From positions 124,001-188,000 of the forward strand of contig JAEWWU010000013.1 in NCBI GenBank assembly GCA_023396255.1: a stretch of DNA of 64,000 nt, in the 5' to 3' direction. This stretch comes from Bacteroidota bacterium. Lineage in GTDB: Bacteria > Bacteroidota > Bacteroidia > Bacteroidales > Porphyromonadaceae. The translations under genes were made by a program, and so were the position numbers. Below the pieces are notes generated by a model, which did not search any database, was not told the origin of the DNA, and was given only the letters and a program-made list of their open reading frames with translations. Positions 54,726-63,146 of the stretch are shown here, piece after piece. Numbering within the stretch: the stretch's first letter is position 1; each line of letters begins with the position of its first letter.

Positions 54726-55820
54726 ATGATTTCGGATAGTACAGTTTCTTCTTTTTCTTCTCAGCGTCCTTTTGTTGTGGCTGGTCCTTGTAGTGCAGAG
54801 TCCCGTGAGCAGATTCTGACTACAGCTGCGGCTTTGCAACCTTTGGGGATTGATTGTTTTCGTGCCGGGATTTGGAAGCCACGTACTCGCCCGGGGTTGT
54901 TCGAGGGGATTGGTTCAGAGGCTTTACCCTGGCTGGTTGAGGTACAGCAAACATTGCACTTGCGCGTGGGAACGGAGGTCTGTACTCCCCAGCACGTGGA
55001 AGAGGTGCTTCGATGCGGGTTGGATATGGTGTGGATTGGGGCCCGAACCACCTCATCTCCCTTTGCGGTAAGCGAATTGGCGCAGGCTCTTAAAGGGACG
55101 AATATCGAAGTTTTGGTTAAAAATCCTATTAGTCCCGACGCAGCCTTGTGGTGCGGGGCCATCGGTCGTCTCTCTTCGTCGGGTTTGCGAAATTTGAAGG
55201 CTGTGTTTAGGGGCTGTACTCCTCTATCTCCTTCTGCATTGTTTCGTAATTTCCCATACTGGAGGGTGGTAGATCGGTTGCGTAGCGAGCTGCCACATAT
55301 CCCCATTCTGTGCGATCCAAGCCATATAACGGGTAATAGAGATCGGGTAATGGATCTTTGTCTCATTGCCCAGGAGTTGGGGATGAACGGTCTTATGGTG
55401 GAGTGTCACCCACATCCACAAGAGGCTTTGAGTGATGCTGCACAGCAGGTTACTCCCCGGCAGTTACACGATATTTTGGAGGTCTTGCGGAGTAATGGGA
55501 CTTCTGCGGCTGATGGTATTGCCGTTGGATTGGCACGTTATAGAGCTCTTTTATCGGACATAGACCAAGCCCTCTTTGAATTGCTGCTGCAACGTGTGGA
55601 CCTCACGGCACGCATCGCCCGTTACAAGGGGGAGCACAATTTGCCGGCTTTACAGCCCGAACAATACCGTATTATGACGGATAAGTGCACTCAAATGGCA
55701 CAACAAGAGGGGCTGGATAGCGACTTTGTGCTTCGTTTGTACGAATTGCTGCATCGGGAATCGGTGCGTCAACAAGACCAAGAAATAAAATACCTGCGTG
55801 ATCAACAAGACAAAATATAA
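54726..55820 (+). CDS. Bifunctional DAHP synthase / chorismate mutase
   Basis: This 364-residue protein combines two shikimate-pathway activities. Residues ~15-260 are a DAHP synthase of the KDO8P-like type: VVAGPCSAESREQI, CFRAGIWKPRTRPGLFEGIG, WIGARTTSSPFAV, ILCDPSHITGNRD. Residues ~270-350 are an AroQ-type chorismate mutase helix bundle (LFELLLQRVDLTARIARYKGE). The fusion is known in Bacteroidetes and allows feedback by prephenate. It starts three bases after the glycosyltransferase. Confidence 0.93.
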   Translation: MISDSTVSSFSSQRPFVVAGPCSAESREQILTTAAALQPLGIDCFRAGIWKPRTRPGLFEGIGSEALPWLVEVQQTLHLRVGTEVCTPQHVEEVLRCGLDMVWIGARTTSSPFAVSELAQALKGTNIEVLVKNPISPDAALWCGAIGRLSSSGLRNLKAVFRGCTPLSPSALFRNFPYWRVVDRLRSELPHIPILCDPSHITGNRDRVMDLCLIAQELGMNGLMVECHPHPQEALSDAAQQVTPRQLHDILEVLRSNGTSAADGIAVGLARYRALLSDIDQALFELLLQRVDLTARIARYKGEHNLPALQPEQYRIMTDKCTQMAQQEGLDSDFVLRLYELLHRESVRQQDQEIKYLRDQQDKI

Positions 55821-55839
55821 TTCAGATCAACATAAGTTT

Positions 55840-56220
55840 ATGAAGAATAAAGCGATTGTGAGCATTGGTAGCAATCGGGATCGCACCAAGAACATCAAAG
55901 AGGTTGTAGAGGTGCTGAGCGGTAAGTTTCCCGGCAGCCGCTTTTCAACCCCCGAAATAACCGATCCCATCGATCTTCCCGAATCTGCCAAACAGTTTCT
56001 CAACTTGGTGGCGGTAATCTACACGGAGTTGGAGGTAGACGCTTTCAAGGCTATTCTCAAGAAGATAGAAAAGAAGATGGGGCGCAACCCCGATGATGAC
56101 GAAGAAGGCGTTGTTCCTATTGACTTGGATCTCATTGAATGGAACGATGAGGTCTATAAACCTCAAGACTTGGTTCGTCCTTATGTAGTTGCCGGGATGG
56201 ATGAGTTGGACGAATTTTAG
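55840..56220 (+). CDS. Divergent HPPK-like protein (folate pathway kinase)
   Basis: I use ATG 55840 (MKNKAIVSIGSNRDRTKN, 126 residues); the longer frame overlaps the preceding gene. VSIGSN, FLNLVAVIYTEL and VPIDLDLIEWNDEV follow the order of 6-hydroxymethyl-7,8-dihydropterin pyrophosphokinase. However, the usual RxxPRxxDIDL segment is replaced by DDDEEGVVPIDLDL, so two conserved arginines are missing. It may be a degenerate FolK or a related protein with another role. Confidence 0.7.
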   Translation: MKNKAIVSIGSNRDRTKNIKEVVEVLSGKFPGSRFSTPEITDPIDLPESAKQFLNLVAVIYTELEVDAFKAILKKIEKKMGRNPDDDEEGVVPIDLDLIEWNDEVYKPQDLVRPYVVAGMDELDEF

Positions 56221-56252
56221 CCTTTTTTCACTACTCTTTGCTCAAATCTGTT

Positions 56253-58472
56253 ATGCAAACCATATTGCCCATAGGCGGACAGACGCCTCCCTCTTTACAA
56301 CAGCTTCGAACTTTGTACCGACAGGTTATTTGTTTGGTGCAACAAAAAGGGTATACCCAGAGGTTTTCTTCTTATCGTGCTCTTTTGAAGCAGTTGATTA
56401 GGAGTGGAGCATACGGTAAGAGCAACGAACAGCAACGTTTGGAGTGGGAGAGGGTGCTCAATCTTGTTCTTATCGCAGTGGGAGAGATGGGGCTGGGAAG
56501 TGTGTCGGCATCGGCAATCCTTTTTGGTTTACCGGTTTACAACGGACATCTATCCACACAAGAAATTCAGGAAGTAGCTCCGGAGGGAACAGTTTCGCTG
56601 ATTTCATTGTTGATGGAAACGGCGGAGGTCTATCTGCGTCACAAAACTTTGTCGGGAGATGATTTGCAACCTTTCTTGCTCTCGGTAGCCAAGGACGTAC
56701 GGGTTGTACTCATTCTCATAGCCGAGCGTTTATTTGCTTTGCGCACCGCCAAAGAGAGTATGGATGCCGATCAGCGTCGTTTGTTGGCTTTGGAGGTGCA
56801 GGGGCTTTTTGTGCCTTTGGCACACCGCTTGGGGCTTTACGCCGTAAAGAGCGAAATGGAAGACCTTATCCTTAAGTACACCGATCCGGCAGCTTTCTAC
56901 TATATCAAACGCAAATTGGGTGAAACCAAACGAAGCCGGGAGGCTTATATGCAACGCTTTATTGAGCCGTTGAAACAACGTATAGATTCGGCAGAGCAGC
57001 AGTGGCCCTACGAAATTAAGGCTCGAACCAAATCAATTAGTTCCATCCAAAACAAGATTGTCAATAAAGGGGTCACTTTTGACAATATCTACGACCTTTC
57101 TGCCATTAGAATTATACTGGATACACCTCTCGAAGAGGAGCGAAAAGCCTGCTGGTATATTTATTCCATTGTCACCGATACTTACGAACCCAATATAAAA
57201 CGACTTAGAGACTGGATTACACATCCCAAGGATAATGGCTACGAATCTTTGCAGATTACGGTAACCGGACCCGAAAATAAAAGCGTGGAGGTGCAGATTC
57301 GCACCCGACGAATGGACGGTGTGGCAGAGCAGGGCGTTGCCGCCCACTGGCGATACAAGGGCGTTGCTTCACAAGAGGAGATAGATGCCACACTAACTTC
57401 TTTACGGGAGGCTCTGGAGCAAGTAGGAAAGAAGCAAATAACAGACGAACAAGCCCTCAAGGTGGATTTGAGCGCACAAACGGTTTTTGCTTTTACCCCT
57501 ACGGGAGAGCTTATCAAGTTACCGGCAGGGGCTACGGTATTGGATTTTGCCTTTTCTATTCACTCACGAGTAGGAGCCACCGCCATATCGGCTTTGGTGA
57601 ATGGTAAAACGGCTCGTTTGCGCCAAAAAATAGAAAATGGAGATACCATTTCTATACAGACTTCTAAGAACCAACGCCCATCACTGGATTGGCTCAACTT
57701 TGTGGTTACGCGCAAGGCTAAGGGTAAGATTCGACAGCTTTTGCACGAGCAGCAAGAAAAGGGGTTGCAGGCGGCAAAAGAGCTTTTGGAGCGCAGATTT
57801 AAGAACCGTCGTTTGGAGTACAACGAATCGGTCTTCTCCGTTTTGGTACACAAGATGGGTTTCAAAGGGAATATGGAGTTCTTTATAGCCCTTTCGGAAG
57901 AGCGAATCAATGTCGCTCGCTTCTTGGATGACTATCAAGCCGCTCTAACAGCAGCCACAGCAGAACCGCTTAGTTCAGAATCCTCTTCTTTGTCTCGAAG
58001 TAAGTCTTCTTCCGAAACGGGAGGGCAAGACGAGGTGGTAATTGTAAACCCCGAACTGTCGGGAGTGGAATATACCTTGGCGCAGTGTTGTAATCCTCGG
58101 TTGGGGGACGACATTTTTGCTTATCCGACCAAGCAGGGCATACGCATACATAGCAAAACGTGCCCCAATGCGTTGGATATACTGGGGCGTCACGGGGAGC
58201 GAGTTTTGCCGGCACGCTGGCGAGAGCTGGATGAGGAGTTGACTAAGCATAGATTGCAAGTCTCTGCTTTGGATAAACCCGATTTGGTGGCTCGGATTGT
58301 ATCGTTGTGCCAATTGTCCCCCGGGGTTCATATGCTATCTCAAAGCCAGTTTCGGGAGAATGGATTGTGGAGAGGTTCCTTTACACTCACGAGTAAAGAT
58401 CCGCAGAATGTTCACGCTTTGGTGGGTAAGATTCAATCTTTGCGAGGCGTGCAGCAGGTCGATAGCTTGTAG
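56253..58472 (+). CDS. relA: RelA/SpoT homologue with degenerate hydrolase domain
   Basis: I use ATG 56253 (739 residues) over a TTG five codons earlier. The N-terminal HD region lacks the His-Asp pair: where Rel proteins have LLHD this has ILFG, and KLADRLHNMRT reads LIAERLFALRT, so ppGpp hydrolysis is probably lost. The synthetase domain is kept (KARTKSISSIQNKI, FDNIYDLSAIRI, HPKDNGYESLQITV, VEVQIRTRRMDGVAEQGVAAHW). A TGS domain (FAFTPTGELIKLPAGATVLDFAF), a Cys-containing zinc-finger-like part (LAQCCNPRLGDDI, SKTCPNALDI) and a C-terminal ACT-like region follow. It is therefore RelA-like, making the (p)ppGpp alarmone. Confidence 0.93.
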   Translation: MQTILPIGGQTPPSLQQLRTLYRQVICLVQQKGYTQRFSSYRALLKQLIRSGAYGKSNEQQRLEWERVLNLVLIAVGEMGLGSVSASAILFGLPVYNGHLSTQEIQEVAPEGTVSLISLLMETAEVYLRHKTLSGDDLQPFLLSVAKDVRVVLILIAERLFALRTAKESMDADQRRLLALEVQGLFVPLAHRLGLYAVKSEMEDLILKYTDPAAFYYIKRKLGETKRSREAYMQRFIEPLKQRIDSAEQQWPYEIKARTKSISSIQNKIVNKGVTFDNIYDLSAIRIILDTPLEEERKACWYIYSIVTDTYEPNIKRLRDWITHPKDNGYESLQITVTGPENKSVEVQIRTRRMDGVAEQGVAAHWRYKGVASQEEIDATLTSLREALEQVGKKQITDEQALKVDLSAQTVFAFTPTGELIKLPAGATVLDFAFSIHSRVGATAISALVNGKTARLRQKIENGDTISIQTSKNQRPSLDWLNFVVTRKAKGKIRQLLHEQQEKGLQAAKELLERRFKNRRLEYNESVFSVLVHKMGFKGNMEFFIALSEERINVARFLDDYQAALTAATAEPLSSESSSLSRSKSSSETGGQDEVVIVNPELSGVEYTLAQCCNPRLGDDIFAYPTKQGIRIHSKTCPNALDILGRHGERVLPARWRELDEELTKHRLQVSALDKPDLVARIVSLCQLSPGVHMLSQSQFRENGLWRGSFTLTSKDPQNVHALVGKIQSLRGVQQVDSL

Positions 58473-58706
58473 AGCAGGACATTCTTTTCTTTTGTCCAAA
58501 GAGCCCGAACAGGTCAATCTTCATCCTTCATCAAAAGATCAAATGCCTCCGAACCTTGACATTCTCCTCCTTGTATAAGTCTTTGGCTCCGGTAGAGTTG
58601 AATATGCCGGAAAGATGACAAAAATGCCTTTTGGCAAGCGGCAAGCATATGAAATTATTTTTTGCTTATGGAATTTGCTCTTGTTGTGTAAAGATATGGT
58701 TAGAAA

Positions 58707-58740
58707 GAAGGGGATGTGCCAGATTTGGCACATCCCCTTC
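58707..58740. terminator. Terminator between rel and the surface-protein gene
   Basis: Perfect 14-bp arms GAAGGGGATGTGCC and GGCACATCCCCTTC enclose a 6-base loop. On the minus strand it is followed by TTTCT, so it mainly ends the gene at 58766-61048; it may also serve rel. Confidence 0.85.
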
Positions 58741-58765
58741 TTCGATTGGGCTTTATTTCCTTGAG

Positions 58766-61048
58766 TTAAGGAATATGGATTTTGTAGCTTTTTGCTCCTA
58801 AGAGAAGCAGATAGTTACCTGGCCGTAGGGAAATTTCATTGTCGCTGTTTTCCGAAGCTTGAAATATACACCTGCCCGAAATATCGAAAATAGAATATCC
58901 TGCATCTGTGGGAGAAGATACAATAAGTCTATTGTCTTGTATGGTGTAGGGAATCTCTTCGACGAAGAGATTTACACTTCCCCCTTTCTTGACTCTGAAT
59001 AAGGTGCTGTGAGATGCTGCTTTTCCCGTCAATTTTGGGAAGGCTTTATTGAGAACACGTATGCGAACGGGAGTCTCCATCGATTGTTTGAATGTAAATA
59101 CTCCGTTTTCCAAACTGTAATAGGTCTCCGGTTCATATTCTTTCCCCTGTTCATCAATAACGGCAAATTCGGAAAGGGAGGGAGCACCTAAAACGCCCGT
59201 TAGTGAGACCAACTCGTGCAAATCGAGTGGAGCTTGGGTTTCAATGGTTTCGGGTAGAGGAAATGCTCCTTGAGGCCAATAAATGTAGGTTGTCATTTGT
59301 CCTTTTTCCGGAAGAGCAGCAAGCGAAAGGTTGTTGTTGCCACAATCGAGATTGTCAAGCAAGGAAGAGTGGATTTCTAAACGAGTTAGTTGGTTGCCAT
59401 TGACATCCAATTCTTCCAACTTTTTGCAAGAAGAAAGATCTATCTTTTGCAATTGATTTTTCCCGACCTTGAGCACTTTAAGTTTGGTGAGAGCTCCAAG
59501 GTTGATGCTTGTTAGTCGGTTGTCTGTCAGCTCAAGGCGTTCCAATTCTACATTTGAGGAGAGGTCAATGGTTTCGAGTTGTGTTTGCACTAAATCAAGA
59601 GTTTTGATTTGTTTCCAGTTCTTTGGATTGGGGTTGCGCAGATTGCTGTTATAAGCAATGAGATGCTCCAAATAGAAGGCTTCATCTAAACCTCTTACTT
59701 GTGTAGTTGTGTTATTGGATATGTTAAGTCTTTTTAGCCCTTTTAGGGGAGTAATGTCTACCTCTTTGAGCTGTGTGCATCCTTGCAGATAGAGTTCTTC
59801 GAGGAGAGGAGTGTGTGATAGGTCGATGGTTGTGAGTGTTTGAAAAGGAATGGTTAGGCGTTTGAGTTTTGGGGTAGAGGTCAGGTCGAGTTGAGAAATT
59901 CCGGTTTGTTGTGAAGCCAGAGCCACTATGTCCTGAGCATAGATGAGTATTTGTCCTTGTTTCCCTCCGGCTACTTTTTTGCCAAAACGAGCAATTCCAT
60001 ACTCCTTGTCACTTTTTTCTTCTGCAATTGACCCATCCGGAAATACCACTTTGACCAAGGATTCGGGTTGTGCCGTTGTCACGGAAAAGGAAAGATTGCT
60101 CACAGAGCCGTCTATTGTGAACGATAGGGCGGCTTTTTCGCTTTTGGGTAAGTCGGCATAAGTGTACGTAAATTGGGAATGTCGGGAATATTTCCCGTTG
60201 AGATCTGCCAGTAGAATTTCTTCGGTAAGTCGTACAAAATCACAGGCTTCGAAATCGGGAAAATAAGATTGGGGAGTTGTGCCTAAGAATACATTTTTGA
60301 TGGGAATGTCGGTATTGTTGGTAAAGCGTCTTATTTCACTCGCAAACTTTATTCCGACAGGGGTTGTAGCAATTTCTGTGCAGCCACCGGCACTATCGTA
60401 AGTGTAGCTGATTACTTTGTCTGCCGTCATTGCCCCGTTATAGAGGACAAAGGTATTCTTTTGGATTAGTTGGTCTGCATCGTTGTAGACATACTCCTCG
60501 CGTTTGTTTTCCCTAAGAGCCTCGCCTTCTCCGATGCTCTGTTTTGTTATCATTTTATTTTTACGCCCTTTTTCGTCGTAGGTGTAGTGAATTTCCTTGT
60601 ATGAAAAGTCTCTACTGTAGTCGTAAACATCAACCAGGATCAACCGCCCTTGTTTGTCGTATCCATACGAGTAATCTTCATATTCGTTGTATGAGGTTCC
60701 GGACATTACTTTTTTTGCAATGCTTTTAAGTAATCCGGCTTTGCTGTACGAGTAAACATATAGATTGGCTTTGTACCAATCTTGGCGATAGTTGGACCAT
60801 TGCATTTCTTCTATTTCTGCAATTTTACCATCGCTTTGATACGAAAAAATTTGCTTCAGTTTGAAATTTTTCTGCTCGGAAACAATTGAATCCAAGGTCT
60901 TCCCCGTATAGAAATATTCGTAATTTACTTTGCCCTGATCTTGGGATTGTCCGGAGACCCTAACGAGCCGGGGAAAGGTGCTTTGTGCCTTTGTGAAGAA
61001 AAGAGAAAAGCACAAAAACATAAGAGAAAAATGTAGTAATCTGTTCAT
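58766..61048 (-). CDS. Large YD-repeat and leucine-rich surface protein with T9SS-like tail
   Basis: This 760-residue protein has a signal peptide (MNRLLHFSLMFLCFSLFFTKAQS). The N-terminal third has YD-type repeats (YSYSKAGLLKSI, YGYDKQGRLILVDVYDYS, YTYDEKGRKNKMI, YTYDSAGGCTEI). Leucine-rich repeats occupy about residues 385-600 (LDLTSTPKLKRLTIPF, ELYLQGCTQLKEVDITPLKG, LNISNNTTTQVRGLDEAF). The last ~60 residues (YSIFDISGRCIFQASE, LRPGNYLLLLGAKSYKI) resemble a T9SS sorting domain. It is probably displayed at the cell surface. It shares its leucine-rich style with the protein at 19306-21291 but not its EF-hand loops. The ligand is unknown. Confidence 0.78.
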   Translation of the reverse strand: MNRLLHFSLMFLCFSLFFTKAQSTFPRLVRVSGQSQDQGKVNYEYFYTGKTLDSIVSEQKNFKLKQIFSYQSDGKIAEIEEMQWSNYRQDWYKANLYVYSYSKAGLLKSIAKKVMSGTSYNEYEDYSYGYDKQGRLILVDVYDYSRDFSYKEIHYTYDEKGRKNKMITKQSIGEGEALRENKREEYVYNDADQLIQKNTFVLYNGAMTADKVISYTYDSAGGCTEIATTPVGIKFASEIRRFTNNTDIPIKNVFLGTTPQSYFPDFEACDFVRLTEEILLADLNGKYSRHSQFTYTYADLPKSEKAALSFTIDGSVSNLSFSVTTAQPESLVKVVFPDGSIAEEKSDKEYGIARFGKKVAGGKQGQILIYAQDIVALASQQTGISQLDLTSTPKLKRLTIPFQTLTTIDLSHTPLLEELYLQGCTQLKEVDITPLKGLKRLNISNNTTTQVRGLDEAFYLEHLIAYNSNLRNPNPKNWKQIKTLDLVQTQLETIDLSSNVELERLELTDNRLTSINLGALTKLKVLKVGKNQLQKIDLSSCKKLEELDVNGNQLTRLEIHSSLLDNLDCGNNNLSLAALPEKGQMTTYIYWPQGAFPLPETIETQAPLDLHELVSLTGVLGAPSLSEFAVIDEQGKEYEPETYYSLENGVFTFKQSMETPVRIRVLNKAFPKLTGKAASHSTLFRVKKGGSVNLFVEEIPYTIQDNRLIVSSPTDAGYSIFDISGRCIFQASENSDNEISLRPGNYLLLLGAKSYKIHIP

Positions 61049-61359
61049 TTCTTTTGTGTGTTTGGATGATTGTAAAAAATGGAGTTGTACAATTTGTTTC
61101 TCTTTGCCGTAGAGATGGATTGCCTAAACTACCTGTATTGTGTTGTTTTCAATTGTAAGCTATGATGTATGGCAAATATATATAAAATTATTGCAAAATA
61201 TTGTGTGGATTTATGCTGTAAGCTAAAAATGTATTTTATTTTTATCGCTTTATATTGAGAGCATTGTATTGTTTTGATCAATTGCCCATTCGCGCAGGTT
61301 TCTTTTTTGCCGGAGGGGAAAATTCTTTGTTGGCGGATAGGTGAAATAATTCTTTGGAA

Positions 61360-61452
61360 GAAAAGAAAATTAGTAGGGAATTATCGAAAATTACTTCCCT
61401 CAAAATCACCCAAAAGTAGGGAACTAATTGCCTCTTTTGAGGGAACTATTCG
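61360..61452 (+). repeat. GGGAACTAAT repeat family, copy 6
   Basis: This ~90-base copy is almost identical to copy 5 (42059-42150) but in inverse orientation. It has AGGGAATTATCG with inverse TTACTTCCCT, then GGGAACTAAT (61419) and GGGAACTATT (61441) 22 bases apart, as in the long copies. Confidence 0.85.
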
Positions 61453-61711
61453 GGTGTCGCTTTTTTGCCCCTGAGTTGATTTGTGTCGATGTTCGTTGAG
61501 GGGGTGGTTGTTAGGTTGGTTGTGTTGTCGTTTTGCCTTGAGTTTTGCCAATGATTTGTGTCGAGTGGTAGCAGTTGTCGATGAGCTGAAAACAAAGACT
61601 GTGGAGATAAGAGAATTTGCACAAAAAAGAAAATTTTGCCCTCTCCAATACCCTTTTGAAATATTGTGCAAACGTTTTGCTTTTCTCCGGTCGGAGTAGT
61701 TTATTTTTGAT

Positions 61712-61719
61712 TACTTTTG
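61712..61719 (+). promoter_or_regulatory. Candidate -7 box TACTTTTG for the nqr operon
   Basis: TACTTTTG lies 44 bases before the nqrA ATG. A TTTTTG lies immediately upstream, but no -33 TTTG at 19-base spacing is seen. Confidence 0.5.
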
Positions 61720-61763
61720 TGGCGGATTTTTCTACAAAGTATTTAGACCATACATAGAGAGGA

Positions 61764-63104
61764 ATGGCAAAAACAATAAAAATTAAAAAAGGGCTTACCC
61801 TGAATCTGAAGGGGAAAGCTTCCGAGACTTCTTTGTCGATCTCCACGGAGTCTCAGACTTATGCCCTTGTTCCCGACGATTTTATAGGGATTATACCTAA
61901 ACCGGAGGTTCGCGCCGGGGATCGGGTTTTGGCTGGGCAATCGCTTTTCTACAGTAAAACGCATCCGCAGATGAAATTTGTTTCTCCGGTAAGCGGAGAG
62001 GTGGTGGCCATACACCGAGGAGCTAAGCGCAAAATAGAAAGCATCGAAGTTCGTACCGATGGGGCGGGAGAGTGTGTTTCCTTCGATCTCTCTAAGGCTT
62101 CTACCCGTCAAGGACTGAAGGAACTTCTTCTCAGCTCCGGTATGTGGGGCTTTATTAAGCAACGCCCATACGATATTGTTGCCAATCCGGATGTTACTCC
62201 CAGAGATATATTTGTTACAGCCTGTTTTACAGCCCCATTGGCTCCGTCTTGGAATTACCTATTGTCCGGCAATGAGGAAGATTTTCGTGCCGGTATGGAG
62301 GCCTTGACCTTGCTGACCGACGGAAAGGTATTTCTCGGTGTGGCTTCTGATTGTACTTCTGTGAGTCTCAAAGGCGTTGAAGTCGTTGAGGTGGTGGGAC
62401 CACACCCTGCCGGAAATGTGGGGGTACTCATCAACCATTTGGCTCCGGTCAATAAAGGGGAAACCGTTTGGACTCTCAAAGCTACCGATGTAATTGTTTT
62501 GGGCCGTTTGCTCCGGACAGGTAAAGCTGACTTCTCTCGCCGTGTAGCCATAACAGGTAGCGAGGCTTCAGCAACGGGGTATGTGCGCCTTATCCCGGGG
62601 GCTGTTTTGAATGCAGAGGTAATGGCTCGCCCCAACTCTCGCGTGCGTGTTGTGGCGGGGGATCCTCTCACAGGAGTTGCACTTAGTACGCAGCGTCCGT
62701 TTGTTCCTTACAATACGGATCAGATAACATTGTTGCCAGAGGGGGATCAGATCAATGAATTGTTCGGATGGATCAGACCTCGCCTCAATCAGCACAGTAT
62801 GAGCCGTTCTTACTTCGCTTGGTTGATGCCTAAAAAAGAGTTTGCTCCGGATACCCGTATCAAGGGGGGGGAGCGTGCTATGATTATGAGCCACGAGTTG
62901 AGTAGGGTTTTCCCTATGGATATATACGCGGAACAGTTGCTCAAGGCGATTATAGCTTTCGATATAGACCGTATGGAGCAATTGGGAATTTATGAGGTAG
63001 CTCCCGAGGACTTTGCTATGTGCGAGTATGTAGATACTTCCAAGATGCAGTTGCAGCATATTGTGCGTATGGGGCTGAACCTATTGTACAAAGAGATGAA
63101 CTAA
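61764..63104 (+). CDS. nqrA: Na+-translocating NADH-quinone reductase subunit A
   Basis: This 446-residue cytoplasmic subunit begins MAKTIKIKKGLTLNLKGKAS. It has the NqrA blocks VPDDFIGIIPKPEVRAGDRVLAGQSLFYSKTHP, VSPVSGEVVAIHRGAKRKIE and HPAGNVGVLINHLAPVNKGE. NqrA contributes to the quinone site of the sodium-pumping NADH dehydrogenase. nqrB starts 42 bases downstream. Confidence 0.97.
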   Translation: MAKTIKIKKGLTLNLKGKASETSLSISTESQTYALVPDDFIGIIPKPEVRAGDRVLAGQSLFYSKTHPQMKFVSPVSGEVVAIHRGAKRKIESIEVRTDGAGECVSFDLSKASTRQGLKELLLSSGMWGFIKQRPYDIVANPDVTPRDIFVTACFTAPLAPSWNYLLSGNEEDFRAGMEALTLLTDGKVFLGVASDCTSVSLKGVEVVEVVGPHPAGNVGVLINHLAPVNKGETVWTLKATDVIVLGRLLRTGKADFSRRVAITGSEASATGYVRLIPGAVLNAEVMARPNSRVRVVAGDPLTGVALSTQRPFVPYNTDQITLLPEGDQINELFGWIRPRLNQHSMSRSYFAWLMPKKEFAPDTRIKGGERAMIMSHELSRVFPMDIYAEQLLKAIIAFDIDRMEQLGIYEVAPEDFAMCEYVDTSKMQLQHIVRMGLNLLYKEMN

Positions 63105-63146
63105 CCGATCACGCAACCTTACACTTCAAAACATACAGTAGCAGAT

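Larger units (their letters stand above)
61049..61763. other. Divergent spacer between the surface protein and nqrA
   Basis: These 715 bases hold a minus-strand TATATTTG box (61173-61180), a well-kept repeat copy and the nqr promoter box. The reading frame that crosses the repeat is not supported as a gene. Confidence 0.5.

Noticed and set aside
3517..61452. Repeat family as a CRISPR array
   Set aside because: Copies are dispersed over the window, not regularly spaced with unique spacers, and no cas gene is present.
61274..61474. 66-aa frame in the spacer before nqrA
   Set aside because: Its similarity to the frame at 41472 is fully explained by the DNA repeat.
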